NCBI RefSeq assembly: GCF_016055185.1
Contig: NZ_JAECVR010000003.1
Location: 124,001-188,000, forward strand
Direction of reading: 5' to 3'
DNA: 64,000 bases
Origin: Paenactinomyces guangxiensis
GTDB taxonomy: Bacteria; Bacillota; Bacilli; Thermoactinomycetales; Thermoactinomycetaceae
In this document: positions 54,428 through 63,496 of the stretch, in pieces
Numbering within the stretch: the first letter of the stretch is position 1
Layout: each line of letters begins with the position of its first letter
Program-made: the position numbers and the translations under genes
Notes under the pieces: model-generated
What the model was told of the DNA's origin: nothing
Database searches by the model: none
What the model saw: only the letters and a program-made list of their open reading frames with translations

Positions 54428-54689
54428 CTGTATTCTTCCTCCACTTCTCTCACCTTATATTTTTGTATTTTCCATACAACAAGAAAAATGATTGAAACTA
54501 TACTGAAATGTTCAATAAATTATGCAAAGATAGGCTGTCCCTTTCTAAATAAACGTTGAAGTTACTTATACTTCTTTTAGTCTAAGTTAAAGATATCTCT
54601 TTAAATAATATATAATTCAACTGATAAAATGGTAACGGTTGTTACCTATCCAGATAAGCCATACAGATGATCTGTTATGTCAGACGTAA
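54428..54689. other. Intergenic spacer
   Basis: AT-rich, no gene recognised; ends in the terminator of the next minus-strand gene. Confidence 0.4.
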
Positions 54690-54727
54690 AAAACCTAGCA
54701 TCCATTTTACTTTTTATGCTAGGTTTT
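54690..54727 (-). terminator. Terminator after the methyltransferase gene
   Basis: AAAACCTAGCAT / ATGCTAGGTTTT, 12-base perfect stem followed by T on the minus strand. Confidence 0.85.
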
Positions 54728-54735
54728 CAGTCTAA

Positions 54736-55434
54736 TTATAGTCCTGAAAAGGCGATGATTTGTCTAATCGTTAAATCATCTTCTTGATTGTTCGGGATTA
54801 AAATTCCTAATCCATTATTTGTTTTAACCCGATAAAAGCGGATGGGAAAATAGGTTTCTCGCAAAAAATCCTCAATAGCTGTTAATACACCATTTTTTTC
54901 ACCACCCTCATAAGTAGCATTATTTAACCCTTGATTGGTGCCTCCTTGATCTGCAAGTTGAGATTGACCCGCTTTTATTCCTTTGGTAGAGTATGGTTTG
55001 CGATAATGAGCCGGAATGGTGTCTGGTAGATAATACATATCCCTTCTGCCATACGGCCATTCAGTGTCGTGCAAGAAAACGATGGGGAACTTGCCCGTTT
55101 GTTTCGCTTTGTTTTCGATTATTTTTAATTCATGGTAAACCGTATACCAGTTATGATCACCATCGATTAAAACAGCATCATAATGTTTGATTTGCGGCAA
55201 AGCGCAGAGACTTATTTGCCTCCATATTTGCAAGCGATTTCCGTAAATAGATTGAAATGAAGCTGTATCAAATTGCGGAAACGGATCAATGACAAATAAT
55301 TTGGCATTTCTTTCACAGCAGCATTTCAATATCTTTACCGTATGTGCTCCCGAAGCTGCTCCAATCTCTACGATAGATTGCACATTACGTTTCTTAAAAA
55401 TCGGTTGTATAATCTTTTCCCAAAAACGGTGCAT
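54736..55434 (-). CDS. Class I SAM-dependent methyltransferase (Methyltransf_24 type)
   Basis: 232 residues. IVEIGAASGAHTVKIL is the SAM-binding loop; FVIDPFPQFD and VLIDGDHNWYTVYHEL are typical of small-molecule and glycan-linked methyltransferases of this group; LHDTEWPYGRRDM follows. Position in the glycosyl locus suggests methylation of a sugar or glycan terminus. Confidence 0.85.
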   Translation of the reverse strand: MHRFWEKIIQPIFKKRNVQSIVEIGAASGAHTVKILKCCCERNAKLFVIDPFPQFDTASFQSIYGNRLQIWRQISLCALPQIKHYDAVLIDGDHNWYTVYHELKIIENKAKQTGKFPIVFLHDTEWPYGRRDMYYLPDTIPAHYRKPYSTKGIKAGQSQLADQGGTNQGLNNATYEGGEKNGVLTAIEDFLRETYFPIRFYRVKTNNGLGILIPNNQEDDLTIRQIIAFSGL

Positions 55435-56022
55435 GTCTTGACCATCTCCTTTATTATATTTTTCATAAAGGTCTTTAAATTATCTCTCCTGTGTCATTCA
55501 GTCTATAAAATGTGGCATGTGATTTAAAACAGGTTTTGAAATTAAAGGCTAAATCCTTGTCTTATCAGGTACTGGTTGAATGGTTGCGTGATGTGGTAGT
55601 CTATCATTACGAGATAAGTTTTTTATCCTTTTTATTGTTGTGGAGACTTATAGCTTTCTACAAAAGAAGGCAGGTTTGGTGTGGGTTGGTGCTTTCATCT
55701 AACCACATTTAGGCGGATTTTTCTATTTAACTTTTAAAAGAGTTATGCAACAACCTCGAATATGATAATGTATATGATTTAAGTAATCTGTTTGTGTAGT
55801 TCAAATAGCATTCACCCTGAAAATTTCTGTATTACAGGGTACACTGACGTAACAAACCCACTTGGACGTCAGTGTACTGCGCCCCTAAATGTCAACACAA
55901 CTAGGCTACTTTTTGTATAGATTGGTTTAATGCAAATATCGAACGGCATGCGATGAAGATTCATAGTTTAAAGAAGATGTAGACGACTATTTTTCAAGGA
56001 GAAGGTGTTCATCTGACTAAGT
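55435..56022. other. 590-base intergenic region with two adjacent hairpins
   Basis: No gene is supported. At 55813-55840 lies ACCCTG/CAGGGT and directly after it GTACACTGACGT (55839-55850) / ACGTCAGTGTAC (55866-55877), a 12-base perfect stem with a 15-base loop. Neither is followed by a T tract. Confidence 0.5.
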
Positions 56023-57018
56023 TCAAGAAAAAACTTTTCTAATTAATTGTTTTATTCGTATTTCATAGGTATTTTCTTTCATTGTTCGTTGAAAACCTCT
56101 TAAAGCAATTTTCTTTCTTTCATTGTCATTACGCAAATAGTAATCAACTTTTTGAATAAATTCATTAATCGATGTGAAAGATTCGATTTCTACACCGGGT
56201 GTATAAAATTCCGATAAATCTTGGCGTACATCGGTTAACTGAAATGCTCCACAGCTTGATATTTCAAAGGTTCGATTATTAATCGAAACAGCTTGAATAT
56301 TCTCGCTGTTTCGATTATAGGAATCGTTATGGGAACGGTGCAGATTAACAACAATTTTTGCTCCATTGTAATAGCGGGCAGTTTCTTCAGGTTTCATCCA
56401 TTTATTCAAACGAATCTTGTCTTTCAGGAGCATAAAGTTACGAAGGCGATCCCACCATATACCTGAGATAATCACACTTTTTTCAGATAGATAGCTTGCC
56501 AAAGCATCGATTAAATAGACTCGGTTCCAATATCCACTACCTATGAAACATATGTCCGACTGATAAGAAAGATCCACATCTATTGGACGAAAAACACTGT
56601 GATCCGCAGCTAACGAAAGATGAAAAACTTTTTGGCATCCCAATCTTTGATAAAACGAAACGCACCCCAGATCCTGTGTAAAAACATAGTCATATTGAGG
56701 GGCAACACTCCTTGTTATATCCGTATAATAAGGATCATCTGTAAACCATACAGCAGTTTTGCATCCTAATCCTTTTATAATATTTATTTGATTGACAGGT
56801 CGGAAAACACCGCAAAATGCAAGTACAAGGTCAGGATGCAACCTTTTTAAAAGTTCTTCTAAGTTCTGATCAGGATGAATCATTGTAACTCTCTTAACAA
56901 CTTTTTGCAGCGCATTAAAAATAGCTTGCTCGAGTGGTGTATAAGGTTCTCCCTTGATTCCTGAAGTCACAAAAAGAATATTTTTGTTCAATCTGGAAGA
57001 TCTTTCGGTCAAACTCAT
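56023..57018 (-). CDS. CgeB-like glycosyltransferase, copy 2
   Basis: 331 residues. Shares KTAVWFTDDPYYTD, DICFIGSGYWNR, VNLHRSHND and RTFEISSCGAFQLTDVRQDL with copy 1, and the C-terminal ALRGFQRTMKE. The pair arose by duplication and has diverged well beyond recent. Same inferred role in spore-surface glycan synthesis. AGGGTGAT precedes ATG. Confidence 0.85.
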   Translation of the reverse strand: MSLTERSSRLNKNILFVTSGIKGEPYTPLEQAIFNALQKVVKRVTMIHPDQNLEELLKRLHPDLVLAFCGVFRPVNQINIIKGLGCKTAVWFTDDPYYTDITRSVAPQYDYVFTQDLGCVSFYQRLGCQKVFHLSLAADHSVFRPIDVDLSYQSDICFIGSGYWNRVYLIDALASYLSEKSVIISGIWWDRLRNFMLLKDKIRLNKWMKPEETARYYNGAKIVVNLHRSHNDSYNRNSENIQAVSINNRTFEISSCGAFQLTDVRQDLSEFYTPGVEIESFTSINEFIQKVDYYLRNDNERKKIALRGFQRTMKENTYEIRIKQLIRKVFS

Positions 57019-57240
57019 CCTTGATCACCCTTTTTTGTCCATTATCATTGCAATAAAGATCTCATTATGACCAAATCATGAATGTATATTTATTTCATTT
57101 TTTATAACTATTTATCAGTTTCAGATCATAAAAATACCCAAGGAAGGTTCTTTATTTTCAAATAAAGCTTTTTTGTTCTGTGCTAACCACTTTGCAATTA
57201 AGTCTGTACCTAAATTACCTCTCTAGGAGTGTTTTCTATA

Positions 57241-58326
57241 ATGAATTTACACCAATCCGATTTCGGTACCAAAATTATTGCGATTTATTTGCCACAATTT
57301 CATCGGATACCTGAAAACGATCGGTGGTGGGGCGAAGGATTTACGGAGTGGACGAATACCCGTAAAGCAAAACCATTATTTTCAGGACATTACCAGCCAA
57401 GAGAGCCTTATCGGGATTACTATTATGATCTGACCGATCCGAAAGCAAGAAAATGGCAGGCAGATATAGCAATGAAATACGAAATATACGGATTCTGCTA
57501 TTATCACTACTGGTTCAAAGGAAAATTACTGCTTGAAACACCTTTCAAGGAAGTGCTCCGAACGGGAGAACCGGACTTCCCATTCTGCCTTTCATGGGCA
57601 AATGGGCATTGGACTCGGACATGGGATGGTTTGGAGCACCACATCTTAATGCGTCAGGACTACGGGGATGAAGAGGATTGGAAGATGCATTTCGATTACT
57701 TATTACCGGCATTTATGGACAAAAGATATATTCGTGTTGATAACAAACCGCTTTTTTTAATTTATCAACCCTGGCATGTTAGACGCTGTGAAGATATGCT
57801 GGAATATTGGAATAAGTTGGCGAAAATAAACGGTTTAGAAGGTATCTATTTTGTGGAAACAATAGGAATTGGTTGCCATAGAAATATGCCAGGATTTAAT
57901 GCCCGTATGCTATTCGAACCCTTCTTTACAACTTCATACGATCTCCCTAAACATACATTCTCTAGATTTGTCAAGACAGTACCTGCCCTTGATCAGAAAC
58001 GATATATCAAATTATTTAATTATGATGTCGTTTGGGAGCAGATTTTGCAGCGCATAGTACCATCAGATAAGCCAACCTTTTTAGGCGCATTTCTGGATTG
58101 GGATAACTCAGCACGACGTGGTTATGATGCTCTTATTTTTTATGGAGCACATCCGGAAAAATTCGTTATCTATTTCGATCAGTTAGTTAAAAAGGCGAAT
58201 CGGGTAAAAAGTGAGTTTGTGTTTATCAATGCCTGGAATGAATGGGCCGAGGGAACTTATTTGGAACCTGATAAAAAGTACGGTTTTGGATATCTGGAAG
58301 CAGTAAAGAAAGCATCGGAAATATAA
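57241..58326 (+). CDS. WbsX-like glycosyl enzyme (GH99-like domain)
   Basis: 361 residues. KIIAIYLPQFHRIPENDRWW then GEGFTEWTN, YYHYWFKGK, FCLSWANGHWTRTWDG, and FINAWNEWAEGTYLEPD are the hallmarks of WbsX/GH99-like proteins of polysaccharide loci. Known members are glycosyltransferases or glycan-processing enzymes acting at the assembly stage. It is the only plus-strand gene of the locus, inserted between a CgeB-like gene and a glycosyltransferase on the other strand. ATG 57241 fits AGGAGTG at 9 bases. Confidence 0.88.
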   Translation: MNLHQSDFGTKIIAIYLPQFHRIPENDRWWGEGFTEWTNTRKAKPLFSGHYQPREPYRDYYYDLTDPKARKWQADIAMKYEIYGFCYYHYWFKGKLLLETPFKEVLRTGEPDFPFCLSWANGHWTRTWDGLEHHILMRQDYGDEEDWKMHFDYLLPAFMDKRYIRVDNKPLFLIYQPWHVRRCEDMLEYWNKLAKINGLEGIYFVETIGIGCHRNMPGFNARMLFEPFFTTSYDLPKHTFSRFVKTVPALDQKRYIKLFNYDVVWEQILQRIVPSDKPTFLGAFLDWDNSARRGYDALIFYGAHPEKFVIYFDQLVKKANRVKSEFVFINAWNEWAEGTYLEPDKKYGFGYLEAVKKASEI

Positions 58327-58498
58327 CCATATTTCCTATATAAACAGTGATATAGGACTAAAATGATCCATAATCAAGATCACTAATCCAAGTCATACCC
58401 CAAGTGAAAAACAGAAATTTATCTATGACTAAATATGAACATGTTTAGTGCATAAATTCGAAGATCAAGTACACTCAAAAAAAGGTGATGTAGACCTT

Positions 58499-59164
58499 TT
58501 ATATGGTTATATGGTTATAATGCTGAAGAAAGATATTCTGATGATATCGATATTCCACCTCATTAAAGGAACTTGTATGATAATGCAGGCACCAGGGCTT
58601 TGTTTGTTTTGGAACGCCAACCAGGTACCCTTGTTTGATAAACTCAATCGACTGGGAACTATCATAAAAGTGAAATCCTTTACATATGTCTTCCCGCCAG
58701 GGGAGGTCATACTGAGTGGCCATCAATAATCCGTCAATCGATTCAACTGTTTCAAAGGGGGCATGAACTTCCCTGAATTCCACTAATTCGTATTTCCCCC
58801 CTTTGTAAGCGACCACTTTTCCGAATATATCCTGTGCTTCCCACCAAATTCCATTTTGCGGAAGAATTTTGCAACCAATTGTCCCCAGAATCCCCAGAGA
58901 AGGATTTGATTGAAACAAACTTAAAATATCATGCAAAAAGTTTCTGTTTAGAATGAATGTATCTTGATGAAGATAAATTTTATATTTTGCATCGTTTGAC
59001 AATGTTTGATTATATCCTTCTGCCATGCTTTTTGCTCCACGAATGGGTAACAGTTCGAAGGTATAATCTGGAGGAACGTCTAACTTCTGAATATAGTTGA
59101 TGCATGTCTCGTACAACTTTTCATCATTTACGCAGGTGACAAACAGAAATTTATGTTCGTTCAT
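58499..59164 (-). CDS. GT-A-like glycosyltransferase, copy 2
   Basis: 221 residues. KFLFVTCVNDEKLYETCI, GYNQTLSNDAKYKIYLHQDT, ETVESIDGLLMATQYDLPW and KPWCLHYH align with copy 1 at 53762. The gene ends abruptly against the WbsX gene's downstream region with no clear terminator. Confidence 0.8.
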   Translation of the reverse strand: MNEHKFLFVTCVNDEKLYETCINYIQKLDVPPDYTFELLPIRGAKSMAEGYNQTLSNDAKYKIYLHQDTFILNRNFLHDILSLFQSNPSLGILGTIGCKILPQNGIWWEAQDIFGKVVAYKGGKYELVEFREVHAPFETVESIDGLLMATQYDLPWREDICKGFHFYDSSQSIEFIKQGYLVGVPKQTKPWCLHYHTSSFNEVEYRYHQNIFLQHYNHITI

Positions 59165-59286
59165 CATAACTCCTCACTTTTTTGCTCATACAGATTGAAA
59201 TGTCTCCACATCAGTGGAGAACTCTTTAGTATTCATTTGAAAACCAGATAACCAAGACTCCCCTGGCTTTGCCACGGGGAGTGGGG

Positions 59287-59724
59287 TTAATGGTCTTGAA
59301 ATAGTTTAAACACAAGTGGAATCACTTGCCTATTCTGGATCCGAAAACACCCAATTTCCGGTATTCGCTTCGCCAGCGAGACGATTATATAAGCTAATTC
59401 CGGATCGGGGGCATGATCAATGTCATTAGCAGACGGAAAAGGTGGAGCAGTAGGATGGGAATGATAAATACCGATCAGATCTTCACCTTTATTTTTGATC
59501 AACTGGAATACGTGCTGGATTTGTTCCGTATCCATTTCAAATGAAACAGGAGTGCGGCGGATATTCTCCATCATCCAAACTGTGTATGACTTGCAGTTCT
59601 TGCCTGACAAAAGGCCACAGGCTTCATATGGAAATTCTCTCAGGCAATGGTTAACCATTTGAACCCACACATCGTATTGAACCAGGAAGATATTTTTCCA
59701 TGTTTTACTAAAATCTTTTTCCAC
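59287..59724 (-). CDS. JAMM/MPN+ metalloprotease (M67 family)
   Basis: 145 residues, GTG start proposed at 59724. Complete JAMM motif: YEACGLLSG with the conserved Glu, and YHSHPTAPPFPSANDID giving the two His, Ser and Asp. Bacterial members cleave isopeptide bonds or process ubiquitin-like and cysteine-carrier proteins. None of those partners is nearby; the neighbours are a coiled-coil protein and surface-glycan enzymes, suggesting processing of a spore-surface protein. Start overlaps a 59-codon ORF. Confidence 0.88.
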   Translation of the reverse strand: MEKDFSKTWKNIFLVQYDVWVQMVNHCLREFPYEACGLLSGKNCKSYTVWMMENIRRTPVSFEMDTEQIQHVFQLIKNKGEDLIGIYHSHPTAPPFPSANDIDHAPDPELAYIIVSLAKRIPEIGCFRIQNRQVIPLVFKLFQDH

Positions 59725-59887
59725 AACAACGTCGCTGTTGAAACGGTTGCTGGCTGGAATGAGACAACCTTCTTTCTGTTTGCAAAGAATCTGATGGTAG
59801 AGGTTGGTTTTTATCTTCTTTTCGCTGAGTATTTACAATCACAATCCCATATTTTTTGTATATCTCCCAACGCTGGTCTTTGGTCAT
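59708..59887 (-). CDS. 59-residue ORF overlapping the JAMM gene start
   Basis: ATG 59887 preceded by AAGGAAGG. Reads MTKDQRWEIYKKYGIVIVNT, then a Gln/Arg/Ser-rich tail with CC near the end (PFQQRRCCGKRF). Overlaps the JAMM frame by 17 bases, which allows translational coupling. The first 20 residues look folded, the rest not. It may be a real small protein or the displaced N-terminus of a longer ancestor. Confidence 0.4.
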   Translation of the reverse strand: MTKDQRWEIYKKYGIVIVNTQRKEDKNQPLPSDSLQTERRLSHSSQQPFQQRRCCGKRF

Positions 59888-59982
59888 TCATGATCCCTTC
59901 CTTTGTAAGACGAGATATCTTTATCTTATTCTTTGTCCTACTGAAAGGTTAGTAAAATAATGAAAAACGGGCGAAGATATAT

Positions 59983-61635
59983 TCATCTTTTTTTAGAAGG
60001 GTGATATGGAACTTGGTGTTCTCGCAGAAACCTGGATAATTGATTAGAATCTGCACTTGGGGCTTGCGGAACCTGATATTTTGGATCCTGAAAAGCCGCA
60101 TTTTTTGAAAAGTATTGATGGTTAGTGCTCCTCTGTCTCTCATAAGCTAAATGTTTTTCCTCATCATATCTGTCGTTCCGATCTGGTTGTTTTTCTTCAT
60201 CATATCTATTATTCTGATCTTGTTCTTTTTGCGAAACCTGATGTTTTGGATCCTGAAAAGCCGCATTTTTTGAAAAGTATTGATGGCTGGTGCTCCTCTG
60301 TCTCTCATAAGCTAAATGTTTTTCCTCATCATATCTGTCGTTCCGATCTGGTTGTCTTTGCGTTTCTTCCTTTTGTCTCCACACATTGAGGATGCTAAAC
60401 AAAGATTGTTTATTATTTTTTGATTTTTCTTTATATTTTTTTATCTCTTCCTCTTTCTTTTTCAAAGTTTTTTGATACTCAGCAAGTTGGTGAATCACTT
60501 TTTCTTTTTGTTCCAGGAATTTCTCCAATTCCTTTCCCTTCTCCTGAAGCTGACGAATCAATTCATTCTTTTCAACATTCGCTTCTTGATATTGTTTCAG
60601 GACTTGGTCTTTCTCTTCCATCATCCGTTGATATTCCTCTTCCTTCTTCCGCAGTTCCCAGATCACCTGATCCTTTTGATTTTCTCTTTCCTTAAATGTT
60701 TTCAACTCGTACTTGAACTGCTCCAATGCTTGTTCATACTCTGTCTCTTTCATTCTAAGCTCCCTGAGCGTCTGCTCTTTTTGTTCCAATAATGTTTGCG
60801 ATTCCCTTTCTTTTTCTTTCATACGGCGAATTTCTTCTGCATACTCTTTTAAAACCTGTTCTTTCTCTTCCATCACCCGTTGATATTCCTCTTCCTTCTT
60901 CCGCAGTTCCTGGGTCATTTGAATCTTTTCACCCTCTCTTTCCTTAAATGTTTTCAACTCGTGCTTGAACTGCTCCAATGCTTGTTCATACTCTGTCTCT
61001 TTCATTCTAAGCTCCCTGAGCGTCTGCTCTTTTTGTTGCAATAATGTTTGCAATTCCCCTTCTTTCTCTTGCAAACAACGGATGACTTCAGCTCCCTCTG
61101 CTTCCCTGGATTGATGCTGTTTTAGGGTTTGATCTTTCTCTTTCATCACCCGTTGATATTCTTCTTCCTTCTTCCGCAGTTCCTGGATCATTTGATTTTT
61201 TTGATTTTCCCTTTCTTGAAGCGTTTTTATTTCTTCCTTCAATTGCTCTACTTCACTTTGATACTTCACATCCCTTGCTTTCAGGTGTTGGATGGTGTGC
61301 TCTTTCTGTTGCAGCAACTTTTTCCATTCCGACTCCTTTTCTTGAAGTAAATGGATCGTTTCATTCTTTAAGGTTGACCTTTTTTTGTATTTATTTAAAA
61401 TTTTTTCCTTTTGTTGTAATTTTTGTTCAAGTTCGTTTTTTCTGTCTTGATGCTGCTTTATCATTTCTAGATATGTTTTTTCGCCCTCCTCATATTCCTC
61501 TATTTTTTCTTTTATTTTCATTAAATACTCTTTGTATTTCATTTCTTTTGCTTCATATATTTTCATAATATTATTCAGATATTGAATATTTTTTTTGTAG
61601 GCACTAATTGGATCAGATCCCCTTTTCTCTGCCAT
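59983..61635 (-). CDS. Repeat-rich coiled-coil protein
   Basis: 550 residues. Residues about 30-400 are almost pure coiled coil (Glu, Lys, Gln, Leu), with three related blocks that each contain a version of ELRKKEEEYQRVMEEKDQVL and LEQKEQTLRELRMKETEYEQ. The C-terminal 130 residues contain two near-identical copies of PDRNDRYDEEKHLAYERQ ... YFSKNAAFQDPK. No signal peptide. Length and charge suggest a structural spore or cytoskeletal component; no homologue recognised. GGAGTGG precedes ATG. It is next to the JAMM protease gene. Confidence 0.8.
   Translation of the reverse strand: MAEKRGSDPISAYKKNIQYLNNIMKIYEAKEMKYKEYLMKIKEKIEEYEEGEKTYLEMIKQHQDRKNELEQKLQQKEKILNKYKKRSTLKNETIHLLQEKESEWKKLLQQKEHTIQHLKARDVKYQSEVEQLKEEIKTLQERENQKNQMIQELRKKEEEYQRVMKEKDQTLKQHQSREAEGAEVIRCLQEKEGELQTLLQQKEQTLRELRMKETEYEQALEQFKHELKTFKEREGEKIQMTQELRKKEEEYQRVMEEKEQVLKEYAEEIRRMKEKERESQTLLEQKEQTLRELRMKETEYEQALEQFKYELKTFKERENQKDQVIWELRKKEEEYQRMMEEKDQVLKQYQEANVEKNELIRQLQEKGKELEKFLEQKEKVIHQLAEYQKTLKKKEEEIKKYKEKSKNNKQSLFSILNVWRQKEETQRQPDRNDRYDEEKHLAYERQRSTSHQYFSKNAAFQDPKHQVSQKEQDQNNRYDEEKQPDRNDRYDEEKHLAYERQRSTNHQYFSKNAAFQDPKYQVPQAPSADSNQLSRFLREHQVPYHPSKKR
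60058..60361 (-). repeat. Near-identical direct repeat within the coiled-coil gene
   Basis: Two copies of about 120-130 bases, roughly 60068-60197 and 60237-60360, period about 171 bases (57 codons, in frame). Only a few substitutions separate them, so this duplication is recent and may vary between strains. Confidence 0.8.
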
Positions 61636-61747
61636 TTAGAATTCCACTCCAATACATTGCCATTTATCCTACACATATGATGCTGGGCCAAAAATGTGCA
61701 AAGAAAAACAGGAGAAGGATGTCTTCTCCTGACTCATTCAAAATTGC

Positions 61748-62974
61748 TTAAACTGGATAAGGTAATCTCAGACAGTCACGGACGATAAGCGTGGAATCCG
61801 GAACAAGCACGCCGCCTGGGACCGTAGCAAATAGTTGTGCGCCTGCGAAGTCAGTAAGTGTGAGTATATAGGTATCGGAAAGTCCAAGAGGTGTTTCGAC
61901 CAATGTCAGCGAGAAGGTCGTCGGCTGTTGTGTTCCGTTAGGGAATGTCACGATCCCCTGGCCTGTAACAGTCAATACCAGATTACCTACTGCAGGAAGC
62001 AGGCAGGTGGGCTGATTAAATTGAGTAGCCGTAAAGGTGAAACTTTGGTCTCCAGGAGCTTCCACATAAGGCGGTGCCGAAGGTGTATCAGTAAATTGGA
62101 AGGTGAGTGTGCTGCCTGCCAGGCTGCAGTTCGGACAAATTTCTGCATCGATGCGTGCAGTTCCGGTATCAGTGGGGATTGCACCAGTTCCAATGATAAC
62201 TGCCAGATTCTCGTTGGTGGCGTGTACCGAACCCTGGCAATCACAGTTTTGCACCGGGAAGAAATCACATTGTGGCGGGAAGTCAACCCGCGGCGGGCAT
62301 ACAAACGGCGGCTGTTCCGGCAGTGTGATAGGTCCGCGCGGCTGGCAGAATTTGGCCAGAACCTCCAGTTTTACCTCAGCTTCCACTTGCACTTCTTTAC
62401 AGATGCTCACTTCGATTTCCACTTCACCGTCAAAGATTAATCCTGTCGCACTACAGTTAACTTCGGTAATGCGACATAAAATGTTCTCTTCATTCAACGG
62501 CTGTGGCAGGCAGAGAACCACATCATCACTAAACCGGACGGGTACTACGAATGGCGGACATATTTGTGTTGGTGTTGGGGCGGTTTCATTGAAAATACTA
62601 ATCGTTACTGGTACGAGAAACAAAATCCGCACGATCGCTACTTCAACAGGTGTACCCGTTACGGGGCTCGGAATAGTGATCCGCCGGATTGGTTGTACAA
62701 CCCGACAACTGGGCTGACCCGGTACCGGCTCAGGTTGTGGCTTGGGTAAAAGCGGAAATGTGCCCGTACCCGCTGGGCAAGAGACATCAACGCGCAGGGC
62801 ATCTCCGTTTTGAAGAGCAGCTTCTACTGCTTCAAGGCATTCAGCTGGAATTGGTGCTTTATTCCGTTCGACATTGGCAAAGATAACCCAATCGTATACT
62901 TTTTGTACGCGAATACATTCTTCCTGGGCATTATTTGGCGGTAAAGGTAGCTGCGAACCTTGAATTTTCTTCAT
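61748..62974 (-). CDS. Cysteine-rich putative spore-surface structural protein
   Basis: 408 residues, beta-rich, about 20 Cys. It starts EECIRVQKVYDWVIFANVER, a kind of opening shared by Cys-rich coat-type proteins, then a DUF3794-like segment (RFSDDVVLCLPQP ... FDGEVEIEVSICKEVQVEAE) and a C-terminal beta-sandwich. No signal peptide, as in coat proteins made in the mother cell. Function is inference from composition and from the flanking CgeB-like and coiled-coil genes. AGGAGGATC precedes ATG. Confidence 0.6.
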   Translation of the reverse strand: MKKIQGSQLPLPPNNAQEECIRVQKVYDWVIFANVERNKAPIPAECLEAVEAALQNGDALRVDVSCPAGTGTFPLLPKPQPEPVPGQPSCRVVQPIRRITIPSPVTGTPVEVAIVRILFLVPVTISIFNETAPTPTQICPPFVVPVRFSDDVVLCLPQPLNEENILCRITEVNCSATGLIFDGEVEIEVSICKEVQVEAEVKLEVLAKFCQPRGPITLPEQPPFVCPPRVDFPPQCDFFPVQNCDCQGSVHATNENLAVIIGTGAIPTDTGTARIDAEICPNCSLAGSTLTFQFTDTPSAPPYVEAPGDQSFTFTATQFNQPTCLLPAVGNLVLTVTGQGIVTFPNGTQQPTTFSLTLVETPLGLSDTYILTLTDFAGAQLFATVPGGVLVPDSTLIVRDCLRLPYPV

Positions 62975-63053
62975 TCATGATCCTCCTTTTGATACAAGAT
63001 GCATTTCATGATTCATTTTATGGAGTTTTTGTGAGAGCGTTTGGTAAAATAGC

Positions 63054-63245
63054 CTATTTTTTCATATAAATAACTAAAATAGATGTATTAACTACTGCGT
63101 TTTTTTCTTTGTGAATTGATGATAAAGACTCTGTAATACCGACAGAACCGTGTTGAAACAAACAAATAGATAGTTTTGCAACCTCTTCAAGTGCCTCTTT
63201 CATTAAAAAAGGGCGCTCAGCCGCAATATCTGTTTTCTTTTCCAA
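63054..63245 (-). CDS. Hypothetical protein, 63 residues
   Basis: TTG-started frame (MEKKTDIAAERPFLMKEALE ... LSICLFQHGSVG). No clear ribosome binding site and no known family; weak candidate. Confidence 0.25.
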   Translation of the reverse strand: MEKKTDIAAERPFLMKEALEEVAKLSICLFQHGSVGITESLSSIHKEKNAVVNTSILVIYMKK

Positions 63246-63496
63246 GATGATCTAATCAATAATCTTTTAATACGAGTACATTCTTTTCTTGTTCTCAGAA
63301 GAGGTTGCTGCCTATAACTTTAAACAAGATGGGTATAGCACGATCATTCTATGCAGTATCGAAATTCCCGTTAGCTCTCAAAAGCCCATTTTTGCATAAA
63401 ACTTCAAAATAGGCATTCCACATCCAACACGTTCTTGAAAAGGCTTCATACAATGAACACGAGCCCCACAAAGAATTTCATGGAGGGGGGAATCAA

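Noticed and set aside
61987..62717. Long plus- and minus-strand frames within the Cys-rich protein gene
   Set aside because: Shadows of the 408-residue frame, which has the good ribosome binding site and ordered domains.
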